From the NCBI GenBank assembly GCA_025359045.1, contig JANYHN010000066.1, positions 1-64,000 on the forward strand: a stretch of 64,000 nt of DNA, written 5' to 3'. The DNA is from Hyphomicrobiales bacterium. GTDB taxonomy: Bacteria > Pseudomonadota > Alphaproteobacteria > Rhizobiales > Aestuariivirgaceae. Positions 39,217-49,197 of this stretch are shown here, one piece after another. The position numbers and the translations under genes are program-made. The notes under the pieces are model-generated. The model searched no databases, was not told where the DNA came from, and worked only from the letters and a program-made list of their open reading frames with translations. The stretch's first letter is position 1; the number at the start of each line of letters is the position of its first letter.

Positions 39217-40065
39217 TCACTTCACAGACGCATAAGATTCAACGCCGTAGCGCACATATAGCGTGTCGTTACTCACGCGCTTGCCACGACCGTCTTCTTG
39301 ATATTTTTCAGCCAGAACCGGCACAATTTCTTCAATCTTCTTGCCGTCATTCTCTGCAATGGACCGCAAAGCAAGGGACAACTCACCTGAAGATTCAACC
39401 ATTGCCAAAATTTCAGTTTGATGAGGCGTCAGCTCGATCGTTGCGGTTTCGCCTTTTTCCACAGTGACTGAGTCACCTTCGCTTGCTTGGCGAAAAACTT
39501 GGTTGACGGCGAGGACGCGTACATTGGTGATAACTGTTTCGCTTTTTACAGTTTGGGTGTTTCCGGCTTGGCCAGGTTTTCTCGTCAAAATCACGTCTAC
39601 TCTGTCATCGGGTAAAATAAAGCCGCCTGCAGATAAACGCGTCGGGATCGCAATTGAAAGAGCACGCATGCCTTTTGGCAAGATCGAACTCATGAAGCCG
39701 CCCTTGCCGGGAAGTAAAATCTTCTTTTCAAAAATCGTCTCGCCTTGATAGATCGGAAGACGTGCGCGCGCGCTGGCATATTCTTGAGTGGCGTCGGGTT
39801 TAGCGTCTTTTGTGATCATTGTTGGAAGTACGCCATCTGCCGGCCAGCTTTTCCATACCAACGTGCCGCTTGCTAGTTTGTCACCCATCAACAAATCTTT
39901 GGCTGCTACTAGAACATCAGTCGTTTTGACCGTATTGACCTCTTCAAGTTTAACTTCTTGTTTCTTGCCAATGACTCCCTTTGCCAAAAGCCCAGCGACA
40001 ACGGCTGAACCAATTGCCAAAGCGAACATAATGATACGCATTTTACTCATCGTATTAATCCCCAA
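39217..40065 (-). CDS. cpaB: Flp pilus assembly protein CpaB/RcpC (SAF domain)
   Basis: VLVAAKDLLMGDKLASGTLVWKSWP, MRALSIAIPTRLSAGGFILPDDRVDVILTR. Confidence 0.95.
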   Translation of the reverse strand: MGINTMSKMRIIMFALAIGSAVVAGLLAKGVIGKKQEVKLEEVNTVKTTDVLVAAKDLLMGDKLASGTLVWKSWPADGVLPTMITKDAKPDATQEYASARARLPIYQGETIFEKKILLPGKGGFMSSILPKGMRALSIAIPTRLSAGGFILPDDRVDVILTRKPGQAGNTQTVKSETVITNVRVLAVNQVFRQASEGDSVTVEKGETATIELTPHQTEILAMVESSGELSLALRSIAENDGKKIEEIVPVLAEKYQEDGRGKRVSNDTLYVRYGVESYASVK

Positions 40066-40148
40066 ACCCGTGCCTCAGGCACAACAGAAATTTAACTTTG
40101 TGACGGAATGGTCAAATTTAGGTTAATGACCGATCCAACCCATTAAAA

Positions 40149-40664
40149 TCATACCAAACCCGTGACCCACCATGTTTCGCGGAAAGCCAAAATGCCGCCG
40201 ATTGCGAATGCAAGGCCGTATGGAACATTAGGCTTCATCGCGCGAATCTTCTGACCCAAAGTGCCTAAACTTTCACCGCTTCCATAGATTTCCCAAGTCA
40301 TCAACAACATAGACCACGCGCCCACAAACAAGGCCAAAGCACCGCCTGCAATTGCTGTGGCAAATAAAAATGGCAAAGTTTGACTGGTGCCGAACCAAAA
40401 GCCTGCTGCGGCCATAAGCTTTGCGTCGCCGCCGCCAAATAATCCAAATTGGAAAAACAAAAAGCCCGCGGCAAAGAGAATCACACCCGCTAAAATGTGC
40501 ATGCCAAATTCAGCCAACGGCATGCCTGTAAAGTAAGCCATTGGAAAAAATAGCACCGCGGTGAGCAATGTGAGCCAATTCGGAATCCGAAAAGACAAAA
40601 CATCTCCCGCTGCGGCAATAATCAGCAATACAGGCAGCATAGATATAGAGAGTGTGTGCAACAT
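40149..40664 (-). CDS. cpaA: Prepilin peptidase CpaA/TadV
   Basis: AGDVLSFRIPNWLT and FGGGDAKLMAAAGFWFG aspartyl protease motifs. Confidence 0.94.
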   Translation of the reverse strand: MLHTLSISMLPVLLIIAAAGDVLSFRIPNWLTLLTAVLFFPMAYFTGMPLAEFGMHILAGVILFAAGFLFFQFGLFGGGDAKLMAAAGFWFGTSQTLPFLFATAIAGGALALFVGAWSMLLMTWEIYGSGESLGTLGQKIRAMKPNVPYGLAFAIGGILAFRETWWVTGLV

Positions 40665-40850
40665 CTTATACTCAGTCTTTCAATGCGACAGCTTTGTGCG
40701 CGTGGCGTCTGCAGGCACATTCACATGAGTTCCGTAAAGAGGGGGTTAACCTTGAGAGTAACTTTACAGAATTTTTGTGACGTGCAGTCGGTAACCGAAA
40801 CTTCACCATTGATCAGTTAGAAGTGTTGTTAAGTTTTATGATTTTGTGGT

Positions 40851-41372
40851 TTGAGGTGTCTTATGTCTAAATTTGGTGTTCTGTTTGGCACAGCGCTCTG
40901 CGCCCTTATTGTTATCGCTGACGGAGTTGCAATTGCCGGATCACCTATTGCGATTCAGACTGACCAGACGCAGATGATTGCACTCGCTTCTGAACCCGGA
41001 ACAGTCGTCGTAGGGAATCCTTCCATTGCTGACGTTTCAGTGAATGGCAAACAAGTATTTATGCATGGCCGGGCCTTTGGTGACACCAATGTTATCATTC
41101 TCGATCCGAACGGCAATCAATTGGCCAATTTTGACGTGACGGTTATTCACAGCACAAACAATGACGTGGCCATATATTCAGCTGTGACCAATCCTGTTGC
41201 CCGCGCTAGTCGCTATACATATTCTTGCGATCCAGTTTGTCAGCGCGCCATTGTTCCAGGTGACGAGTATGAAAGCTATAAAAACATGGTTTCAATGCAC
41301 GTGTTAAAATATGGCTTGGCCACATCCAACAAATCAACCGACGTGGCTCCAAGCACTGCACAGCCCCAGTAA
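40851..41372 (+). CDS. Stand-alone pilus assembly protein N-terminal (CpaC N-domain-like) protein
   Basis: QTQMIALASEPGTVVVGNPSIADVSVNGKQVFMHGRAFGDTNVIILDPNGNQLANFDVTVI; resembles the N-domain of the secretin but lacks the secretin domain. Confidence 0.85.
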   Translation: MRCLMSKFGVLFGTALCALIVIADGVAIAGSPIAIQTDQTQMIALASEPGTVVVGNPSIADVSVNGKQVFMHGRAFGDTNVIILDPNGNQLANFDVTVIHSTNNDVAIYSAVTNPVARASRYTYSCDPVCQRAIVPGDEYESYKNMVSMHVLKYGLATSNKSTDVAPSTAQPQ

Positions 41373-41498
41373 AGTTTTATACAAACTACGATTAGATAAA
41401 ATTTTATCAATGCCCTTCAATCTAACGCAACGACTCGCTGGTAACAGTTTTATCTCATTGAGTGGTCGGTTTCTGTTGAAACACCAAGGGAGATACCC

Positions 41499-42077
41499 GT
41501 GTTAGGAAGAATTAGGTCGCGATTGCTGAGGGCAACAAAGCGCTATCACAACTCTGAAAAAGGTGCGACAGCAATTGAATTTGCAATGGTTGCTTTTCCA
41601 TTTTTTGCGTTGCTTGGCGTTATTATTGAAACCGGCTCCATGATGTTCACGGAATTTGGTTTACAAGCGGCCGTCCAAGAGGCGGCTCGCACGGCGCGTA
41701 CCGGCCAAGCTCAAGGTGGTGCAAAAACATCTGCAGATTTCAAGACATTGATATGTCAGAATGCATCGCTGGTCACCAATTGCGCATCTAGCCTTACCGT
41801 TTACGCCAACTCTTATACAACTTGGGCGCAACTCGCGGCAAGTATGCCAAGCTTTGTGAACATTGGTGTCAAAGACGATGGGACTGCAAACCCAACCGCG
41901 TATAAACTTGGTGCGCCAACCTGCCCTTCTTCACTGGTGGCGACCTATGATTGGCATTTCATGATGCCGTTGATGAATTATATGGGCAATGTTCAAAGTG
42001 GAACAACAAGACGTCTCGTTGGCTTTGCCATGTTCCAAACTGAACCCTATCCTTCAAGTGGTGGCACAGCGTGCTGA
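41499..42077 (+). CDS. TadE-family pilus assembly protein
   Basis: EKGATAIEFAMVAFPFFALLGVIIETGSMMF pseudopilin-like N-terminus. Confidence 0.92.
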   Translation: MLGRIRSRLLRATKRYHNSEKGATAIEFAMVAFPFFALLGVIIETGSMMFTEFGLQAAVQEAARTARTGQAQGGAKTSADFKTLICQNASLVTNCASSLTVYANSYTTWAQLAASMPSFVNIGVKDDGTANPTAYKLGAPTCPSSLVATYDWHFMMPLMNYMGNVQSGTTRRLVGFAMFQTEPYPSSGGTAC

Positions 42078-42679
42078 GGACTGACATGTTAAAAAAATTA
42101 TTCACGCGCAAAGACCTAATTTTACGGGATGAAGGCGCTGCGGCAATCGAATTTGCTTTCGTTATGCCTTTCATGTTGCTGCTCTATTTCGGACTTGTGG
42201 ATGTGACCGGTTTGATTTCGATGAACCGACGGGTGGTTTCTGCGGCTGCTACGATGGCTGACCTTGTTGGCCAACAAAAAACGAACATTCTCGGTGGCAC
42301 AATTGCTGACCAATATAACGCAGCATATGTTATCATGCAGCCAGTGCAATCGGCTGACGTTCGTGTTGAGATTTTTGATTTCCGTACCAATTCAAGCGGC
42401 AACATCGTTCAAATGTGGAAAACTGGAAATAACAAAGGTCCAAGCTGCGGTGCGGCGCCCAGCACAGTTGGTATGTCTAGCCTTATGACGGCAAGCAATG
42501 ATGTGATTGTTGCCCGTGTGTGTGCAACTTACTATTCTACGGTTGCGAGTTTCATGGGCACTTCAATTATGGGTGCGGCGTCTTTCAATCTGAGCCAAGC
42601 TATTTCTGTGCGCCCGCGTTCGTCGCTTACACTGGATTGTTATGCGACAACGGTTGCAGCGGGCACAGCTTGTACATAA
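42071..42679 (+). CDS. TadE/TadF-family pilus assembly protein
   Basis: DEGAAAIEFAFVMPFMLLLYFGLVDVTGLISMNRRVVSAAATMADLV. Confidence 0.91.
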   Translation: MLRTDMLKKLFTRKDLILRDEGAAAIEFAFVMPFMLLLYFGLVDVTGLISMNRRVVSAAATMADLVGQQKTNILGGTIADQYNAAYVIMQPVQSADVRVEIFDFRTNSSGNIVQMWKTGNNKGPSCGAAPSTVGMSSLMTASNDVIVARVCATYYSTVASFMGTSIMGAASFNLSQAISVRPRSSLTLDCYATTVAAGTACT

Positions 42680-42700
42680 AAATATTTCAATGCCGATTTG

Positions 42701-42732
42701 GGCCACATGTTATGTGACATGTGGCCTTTTTT
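42701..42732 (+). terminator. Rho-independent terminator after the TadE/F pair
   Basis: Perfect 10-bp stem ggccacatgt-tatgtg-acatgtggcc followed by TTTTTT. Confidence 0.92.
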
Positions 42733-42785
42733 ATTTGCGTCAATGTCTCTAATGTATTTGCTCACGTCGAACTGGTTTTAATAAT

Positions 42786-43625
42786 TTGAGCATCTCCCTT
42801 TTTCTGATCGTTATACTCGCTGCATTTCTGCACGCCTCGTGGAACGTTCTGGTCAAGTTCAATCTCGACCGATTTCTGGCGATGTTTTTATTGCAAACGC
42901 TCATGGGCCTGATGGGGCTGTTCATGTTGCTCCTCTTTGCTTTCCCATCTGTCACAAGTTGGCCCTATGCATTGGTCTCTGGCGTTTTACATACAGCATA
43001 CAATCTATTTTTGGCGCGCAGCTATAAGACTGGTGAGCTTGGGTTGGTCTATCCTGTTGCGCGTGGCACTGCTCCACTGCTGACACTCGGTGCTGCTACG
43101 CTTTTTGCCCATGACCCTATTTCTATGATGGCCATAACAGGGATTATCGTTTTGGTAGTTGGTATTTGGCTGATTGCAGTTTCGCCCTCACTTGCCGCAA
43201 AAGTAGATAGAACCACATTAGCGTTTGCTTTGGGCACCTCGGTCTTCATTGGTCTTTACACCATTGTTGATGGGCTGGGTGGAAGGGCTTCAGGTTCGGC
43301 TTCGGGATATACGGGCTTGGTGTTTATTCTTGATGGCTTGTTTATGCTTGCCACGGGTCTGTTTCTCAGAGGACGAAGAATTATCGGCGATGTGACGCCC
43401 TATTGGCGCAGCGGGATTGTCGGCGCTCTGGCATCTGGCAGTGCCTATTGGATTGTCATTTATGCTATGAGTGTCGCTCCCATTGCAGTGGTGGCCGCGT
43501 TACGCGAGACCAGTATTTTGTTTGCAATTGCAATGTCTGCCAAACTTCTGAAGGAACCGCTGACCTGGCAAAGGGTTGGCGGAGGTGTTTTGGTCGTCGC
43601 AGGTGCAATGGCTTTGCGCGCATAA
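42786..43625 (+). CDS. DMT-family (EamA) transporter
   Basis: Ten hydrophobic segments; YPVARGTAPLLTLGAA, VAALRETSILFAIAMSAKLLKEPLTWQRVGGGVLVVAGAM. Confidence 0.9.
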   Translation: MSISLFLIVILAAFLHASWNVLVKFNLDRFLAMFLLQTLMGLMGLFMLLLFAFPSVTSWPYALVSGVLHTAYNLFLARSYKTGELGLVYPVARGTAPLLTLGAATLFAHDPISMMAITGIIVLVVGIWLIAVSPSLAAKVDRTTLAFALGTSVFIGLYTIVDGLGGRASGSASGYTGLVFILDGLFMLATGLFLRGRRIIGDVTPYWRSGIVGALASGSAYWIVIYAMSVAPIAVVAALRETSILFAIAMSAKLLKEPLTWQRVGGGVLVVAGAMALRA

Positions 43626-43682
43626 GGCGATTGCTTCCTCATAATTGTATGATAAATAGCAACGCCTGAATTGGAGAGTGAA

Positions 43683-45122
43683 ATGGCTGTGCAAAAGAAT
43701 TTTATCAATGGGGCGTGGATGATGGGACCAAGCGTTACGGTTGATATCAACCCCTCTGATGTAAGCGATGTGGTCGGAGAATATACGCAAGCCGACAAAG
43801 CACAGACCGAAGAAGCAATTGCTGCGGCGAAGTTTGCGTTTCCTGCTTGGAGCATGACGACGCCGCAGCTACGTGCCGATGCATTAGAAATGATCGGTGT
43901 TGAGCTGCTTGCGCGTAGAGAAGAGATTGGCCGCATGTTGGCACGCGAAGAGGGAAAACCACTGGGCAACGGCGTTGCCGAGACAATACGCGCTGCGCAA
44001 ATCTTCAAGTTCTTTGCGCAGGAAACATTGCGCGTAGAAGGAACATCCCTTCAATCTGTGCGGCCCGGTGTTGATGTAACGATTACGCGTGAGCCTGTGG
44101 GCGTGGTTGGGTTGATCGCGCCATGGAATTTTCCGATCGCTATTCCAGCATGGAAGATTGCTCCTGCACTTGCTTATGGAAATTGTGTGGTTTTTAAACC
44201 AGCAGATTTGGTGCCGGGAACGGCTTGGATGTTGGCTGAAATTATTTCGCGCTCTGGCTTGCCAAAGGGTGTTTTCAATTTGGTGATGGGGCGTGGCTCT
44301 ATTGTAGGCCAAACACTTTTAGACTCGCGTGATGTCAATGCCATTTCATTTACGGGTTCAGTTGAGACAGGTGCAAAAGTTGCCATGGCTTGTGCATCAC
44401 GGGGTGCCAAGTTTCAAGTTGAGATGGGCGGCAAAAATCCACTGGTGGTGATGGATGATGCTAATCTCGATGCCGCGGTTGCAGGTGCTGTCGATGGTGC
44501 ATATTTTCAAACGGGTCAGCGCTGCACAGCTTCATCTCGTTTGATTGTGCATTCCAAAGTCCATGATGCCTTTGTGGAAAAAACGATCAACGCTTTAAAA
44601 GCGTTGAAAGTTGATCATGCCTTGAAAGACGGCACGCAAATTGGCCCTGTGGTTGATGCATCACAATTAGCCCAAGACGAAAAATACATTCAAATTGGAC
44701 GCGACGAAGGTGCTGAGCTTGCGTGGGGCGGTGAACGTTTAAACCGTGATACTAAGGGAAACTATTTATCACCTGCTCTTTTTATAAACACAAAGAACAA
44801 CATGCGCATCAACCAAGAAGAAGTGTTTGGGCCTGTAGCCGCTGTGATCAAAGTTGAAAGCTATGACGAAGCATTAGCTGTGGCCAATGACACGAAGTTT
44901 GGTTTGTCTTCGGGTATTTACACGAGCTCGCTCAAATTCGCGTCAGACTTCAGGCGCAAGTCTCAAGCTGGTATGGTGATGGTGAACTTACCAACAGCTG
45001 GTGTTGATTATCACGTGCCATTTGGCGGGCGCAAAGGATCGAGTATGGGTTCGCGCGAACAGGGGCGGTTTGCGGCAGAATTCTACACGTCGGTTAAGAC
45101 ATCTTATCAATCTGCTGGTTGA
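43683..45122 (+). CDS. NAD(P)-dependent aldehyde dehydrogenase family protein
   Basis: PWNFPIAIPAWKIAPALAYGNCVVFKPA, FTGSVETG, VEMGGKNPLVVMDDAN, FQTGQRCTASSRL. Confidence 0.95.
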   Translation: MAVQKNFINGAWMMGPSVTVDINPSDVSDVVGEYTQADKAQTEEAIAAAKFAFPAWSMTTPQLRADALEMIGVELLARREEIGRMLAREEGKPLGNGVAETIRAAQIFKFFAQETLRVEGTSLQSVRPGVDVTITREPVGVVGLIAPWNFPIAIPAWKIAPALAYGNCVVFKPADLVPGTAWMLAEIISRSGLPKGVFNLVMGRGSIVGQTLLDSRDVNAISFTGSVETGAKVAMACASRGAKFQVEMGGKNPLVVMDDANLDAAVAGAVDGAYFQTGQRCTASSRLIVHSKVHDAFVEKTINALKALKVDHALKDGTQIGPVVDASQLAQDEKYIQIGRDEGAELAWGGERLNRDTKGNYLSPALFINTKNNMRINQEEVFGPVAAVIKVESYDEALAVANDTKFGLSSGIYTSSLKFASDFRRKSQAGMVMVNLPTAGVDYHVPFGGRKGSSMGSREQGRFAAEFYTSVKTSYQSAG

Positions 45123-45976
45123 GCACGCACACGTTCGCGCCACCACACATAAATACCAGACGCAATGATGACTGTGCTTCCCAGTACAGTCCATTGGTCG
45201 GGCCAGTCGCCGAAAATCACGATGCCAAAAATCGTGATCCAGATGATGTTCAAATAAACGAAGGGTGCCAGCAGCGATGCTGGTGCCAGCCGTAACGCGT
45301 GCGAAATAATCAAATGGGTGATGAGACCACATGAGCCCATCAGCAAAATGACGGGCCATAAGTTTATCGCGGGCGCTTGCCAATGAAACGGCACAACGCA
45401 AGCGGTGATTATGGCTCCGACTGCAAAAACCCACGTTAGCCCTGTTTCAGGTTCATCGCGTACACCTGCTCTTCTCGTAAAAATTTGATAAAGAGCGATA
45501 ACCAATGCATTGGCCAATGAAGTTATCATGGCAAATTGAAAAGCCGCAGCGCCTGGGCGCATGACAATCAAAACTCCGATGAATCCCACAATCACCGCGA
45601 CCCAGCGGCGCGGGCCTATTTTTTCATGCAATAGAAACGGCGCAAGAGCACATGAGATCAGGGGCGCTGCGAAATTAATACTCATCACTACGGCTAACGG
45701 CATTTGGCCCAAGGAATAGAAATTAAGGAAAGTTGATGAGGTCAGCAGGACCCCGCGCAATATATTGACGCGAATATGCTGGCTGCGTTTTGGCATTTCG
45801 CGCCTAGCAGCAAAAACCGCATAGAGAATAAAAAAAGCAATTACATATCTGAAGAACACTACCATGCTGAGTGCCACGCCATGGGCTAGTAAATATTTCG
45901 CCGGTGTGTCGACAAGCGAACCAACGAACTGTGAGGCGATGAATAAGCCAATACCGCGGCTTGTATTTTGATTCAC
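45107..45976 (-). CDS. DMT-family (EamA) transporter
   Basis: Two EamA-like halves; NFAAPLISCALAPFLLHEKIGPRRWVAVIVGFIGVLIVMRPG. Confidence 0.9.
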   Translation of the reverse strand: MNQNTSRGIGLFIASQFVGSLVDTPAKYLLAHGVALSMVVFFRYVIAFFILYAVFAARREMPKRSQHIRVNILRGVLLTSSTFLNFYSLGQMPLAVVMSINFAAPLISCALAPFLLHEKIGPRRWVAVIVGFIGVLIVMRPGAAAFQFAMITSLANALVIALYQIFTRRAGVRDEPETGLTWVFAVGAIITACVVPFHWQAPAINLWPVILLMGSCGLITHLIISHALRLAPASLLAPFVYLNIIWITIFGIVIFGDWPDQWTVLGSTVIIASGIYVWWRERVRAQPAD

Positions 45977-46572
45977 TTTAAAATGATGCCACGCTCGCGA
46001 AACGATTGTCGCGTAAGTTCTGCCGTGCCAGCTAAATCGATGGCCCTTGTTGCGCGTTCGACCACTTCAACTTCGAAACCAAGAGCCTTGGCGTCTTCAG
46101 CCGAATAACGCACGCAATAATCAAAGGCCAAACCGACGCAAGTGACTTTGGTAAATCCGCGCTCTTTCAAATAGCCACCAAGGCCTGTTGGCGTGGTGTG
46201 GTCATTTTCAAAAAATGCAGAGTAACTATCAATAGACTTGCGGAAACCTTTGCGGATGATGGCCTCAGCATGAGGGACATCGAGTGTGTAATGAAAATCA
46301 GCGCCCTTAGACCCAACAACGCAATGATCAGGCCACAGAGTTTGCATGCCGTAGGGCATCTCAACTTGGGTAAATGGTTCATGGCCGGGGTGTTGGGACG
46401 CAAAAGATGAGTGGCCGAGTGGGTGCCAGTCTTGCGTTAACACCACATGCTCGTGTTGGCGGGCCATGATGTTGATGAGAGACGCTATTTCCTCTCCGCC
46501 TTTGACCGCAAGCCTGCCGCCAGGGCAAAAATCATTTTGCACGTCAACAATGAGTAAAACAGTTTTGGTCAT
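45973..46572 (-). CDS. pncA: Nicotinamidase
   Basis: LLIVDVQNDFCPGGRLAVKGGEEI, TQDWHPLGHSSFAS, VGLAFDYCVRYSAEDA. Confidence 0.94.
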   Translation of the reverse strand: MTKTVLLIVDVQNDFCPGGRLAVKGGEEIASLINIMARQHEHVVLTQDWHPLGHSSFASQHPGHEPFTQVEMPYGMQTLWPDHCVVGSKGADFHYTLDVPHAEAIIRKGFRKSIDSYSAFFENDHTTPTGLGGYLKERGFTKVTCVGLAFDYCVRYSAEDAKALGFEVEVVERATRAIDLAGTAELTRQSFRERGIILK

Positions 46573-47510
46573 GATTTCAAAGCCGCTACGCAACCTTTAA
46601 ACGCTGGAAATTTATCCATAATGACATAGACTGGAATATTTTGAATAACATCAGCAATGCGGCCATGATCGTCGAATACTTTTCGAAAATGCCCTGATTG
46701 TAATTCGTTGACAATTGATGGCGCAATACCGCCCGCGAGATATACACCACCATGCGCCTGCAAGCCCATCGCAAAATCTCCACTCAAACGCGCCAAAAAT
46801 GTAATAAAATGGTTGAGTGCTTTTTCGGCTGATGCGTCTTGCTTGGCAATAGCCGCTTGCAAAACCTCTTCTGGCGTTTTGAGTTTTGGCGTGCCTGCAA
46901 TTATCTTATAGAGCAGAAAAAGACCGGGGCCGGTGAGTACCCATTCCACTTCGCAGAACTCGCCCGCTCCTACCATGGCATCACGCAAGGCCATTTCTTC
47001 TTTAGTGACGACTGGCAAAGTGATCTGCCCGCCTTCGCCCGGCAAAGCCATCCACCCGCCTTGGGGCAAAGGAGCAAGCATAGCCATGCCTAAACCTGTG
47101 CCCGGCCCCAATACGACTTTCATTGAGTTTCTATTAGGCACTGTGCCACCGATTTGGGCCAGATCGGACTGTGCTATGTGAGGCAGTGCTAAAGCCAGCG
47201 CTTCATAATCATTCAGCAGACGGAAATGCGCTGAATTTGTCGCTTTACTGAGAGATGAAACACTAAAACTCCAATCGCGGTTCGTCAGCGTAATTATTTC
47301 ACGGTCAACGGGGGCGGCCACGGCTATGGCAGCCGAGCGAAGAGCGTTAACGCCTTGATTTTTGAGATAGTGGCTAGCCGCGGCTTCTAAACCGGAAAAA
47401 CTGTCATTTTTCACAGACTCGACATGAATAATCTCGGTAGAGCCTGTTTCCACCAATCCAAAGCGCGAATTTGTACCGCCAATATCGCCTACTAAACTGA
47501 AATCACTCAT
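46569..47510 (-). CDS. glk: Glucokinase
   Basis: LVGDIGGTNSRFGLVE, LGPGTGLGMAML, PGEGGQITLP, VYLAGGIAPSIV; start MSDFSLVGDIGG at 47510. Confidence 0.95.
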   Translation of the reverse strand: MSDFSLVGDIGGTNSRFGLVETGSTEIIHVESVKNDSFSGLEAAASHYLKNQGVNALRSAAIAVAAPVDREIITLTNRDWSFSVSSLSKATNSAHFRLLNDYEALALALPHIAQSDLAQIGGTVPNRNSMKVVLGPGTGLGMAMLAPLPQGGWMALPGEGGQITLPVVTKEEMALRDAMVGAGEFCEVEWVLTGPGLFLLYKIIAGTPKLKTPEEVLQAAIAKQDASAEKALNHFITFLARLSGDFAMGLQAHGGVYLAGGIAPSIVNELQSGHFRKVFDDHGRIADVIQNIPVYVIMDKFPAFKGCVAALKS

Positions 47511-47619
47511 GTCATTGTCCTCGACTCTCACTGCCACATGTTGCCGAAAAGGGCAACCGCTACGCTGGACTGTCTCTGCGCTTGCGGCTAGGAGAAGCGA
47601 GAACATTAAAGGCCTATTC

Positions 47620-49197
47620 GTGACACTTGATATCGAAACTGAAGCCGCCCGCAGGCGCACATTTGCTATTATTTCGCATCCTGACGCTGGTAAAACCACT
47701 TTAACTGAAAAGCTTTTGCTTTTCGGTGGTGCCATTCAGTTGGCCGGACAAGTGCGCGCCAAAGGTGACCGCAGGCGTACGCGCTCCGACTGGATGAGCA
47801 TTGAACGGGCGCGCGGCATTTCTGTCGTCACATCCGTGATGACCTTCGAATACAATAACTGCGTGTTCAATTTGCTTGATACACCAGGTCATGAAGACTT
47901 TTCCGAGGACACTTATCGCACGCTGACGGCTGTGGATGCCGCTGTCATGGTGATTGATGGTGCCAAGGGCATTGAAGACCGAACACGAAAGCTGTTTGAA
48001 ATCTGCCGGATGCGCGATATTCCGATTATTACGTTCATCAATAAGTTTGACCGCGAAGCGCAAGAACCATTGAACCTGCTCGATGAAATTGAGAAAGGTT
48101 TGGCTTTGACGGTTGTGCCTATGGTTTGGCCAATTGGGATCGGCAAAACTTTTGCTGGCACTTATGATTTGATCAACCAACGCATCCGCCGCATTGATGG
48201 TGATCCAGCGGGCGAAAATGTTTCAGGCCCTGATGATCCGGCGATTGATAAATTATTGCCACCTGCAGCCGCAGCACAATTTCGCGAAGAGTTATCATTG
48301 CAGCAAATGGCTGGCCATGCTTTTGATCGTACTTCATTTTTGGAAGGACATCTCTCTCCGGTCTATTTCGGTTCGGCGATTAAGAATTTTGGTGTGCGTG
48401 ATTTGCTTGATGCATTGATTGCTTATGCGCCACCGCCACGCGACCAAAAATCGAGACAACGTGTGGTGAAGGCTGTGGAGCCAAAGCTGACAGGCGTGGT
48501 TTTTAAAATTCAAGCCAACATGGACCCAAACCACCGTGACCGCATCGCCTTTATGCGGGTGGCATCGGGCAAGCTGACACGAGGCATGCGGGTTAAAATT
48601 GTGCGCACCGGAAAATCATTAGCTTTAAATGCGCCGCAGTTTTTCTTTGCGCAGGATCGCTCGCTGGCCGAGGAAGCTTTTGCAGGCGATGTGGTGGGCA
48701 TTCCCAATCATGGCGTTCTTCGCATTGGGGACACACTGACCGAAGGCGAGGACATTGTGTTTACGGGTGTGCCAAGTTTTGCGCCGGAAATTTTGCGGCG
48801 CGTGCGGCTCGGCGATCCCATGAAAGCCAAGAAGCTGAAAGGCGCTTTGGAAGAATTGGCGGAAGAAGGTGTGGTGCAGTTGTTTACACCCATTGATGGT
48901 TCCGGAGCGATTGTGGGCGTGGTCGGCGCGTTGCAGCTTGATGTTTTGGCTGACCGTTTGAAAAACGAATATACAGTGCCTGTTGAATTTGAAACGACTC
49001 GTTTTGAAATTTTGCGATGGATTTCTTGTGCAGACGCCAAAATTATGGATGGCTTTCAAGATGCTAATCGCTCGGCAATTGCCAATGATCTTGATGGCGC
49101 GCCAGTTTTTATGGCATCGTCAGCTTTCAATTTGAATTATGCGCTGGAACGTGCACCTGGCATCAAAGCTGAGACGATCAAGGAAATTCACGCATGA
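47620..49197 (+). CDS. prfC: Peptide chain release factor 3
   Basis: ISHPDAGKTTLTEKLLLFGGAIQLAGQVRAK, DWMSIERARGISVVTSVM, LLDTPGHEDFSEDTYRTL; GTG start at 47620. Confidence 0.96.
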   Translation: MTLDIETEAARRRTFAIISHPDAGKTTLTEKLLLFGGAIQLAGQVRAKGDRRRTRSDWMSIERARGISVVTSVMTFEYNNCVFNLLDTPGHEDFSEDTYRTLTAVDAAVMVIDGAKGIEDRTRKLFEICRMRDIPIITFINKFDREAQEPLNLLDEIEKGLALTVVPMVWPIGIGKTFAGTYDLINQRIRRIDGDPAGENVSGPDDPAIDKLLPPAAAAQFREELSLQQMAGHAFDRTSFLEGHLSPVYFGSAIKNFGVRDLLDALIAYAPPPRDQKSRQRVVKAVEPKLTGVVFKIQANMDPNHRDRIAFMRVASGKLTRGMRVKIVRTGKSLALNAPQFFFAQDRSLAEEAFAGDVVGIPNHGVLRIGDTLTEGEDIVFTGVPSFAPEILRRVRLGDPMKAKKLKGALEELAEEGVVQLFTPIDGSGAIVGVVGALQLDVLADRLKNEYTVPVEFETTRFEILRWISCADAKIMDGFQDANRSAIANDLDGAPVFMASSAFNLNYALERAPGIKAETIKEIHA

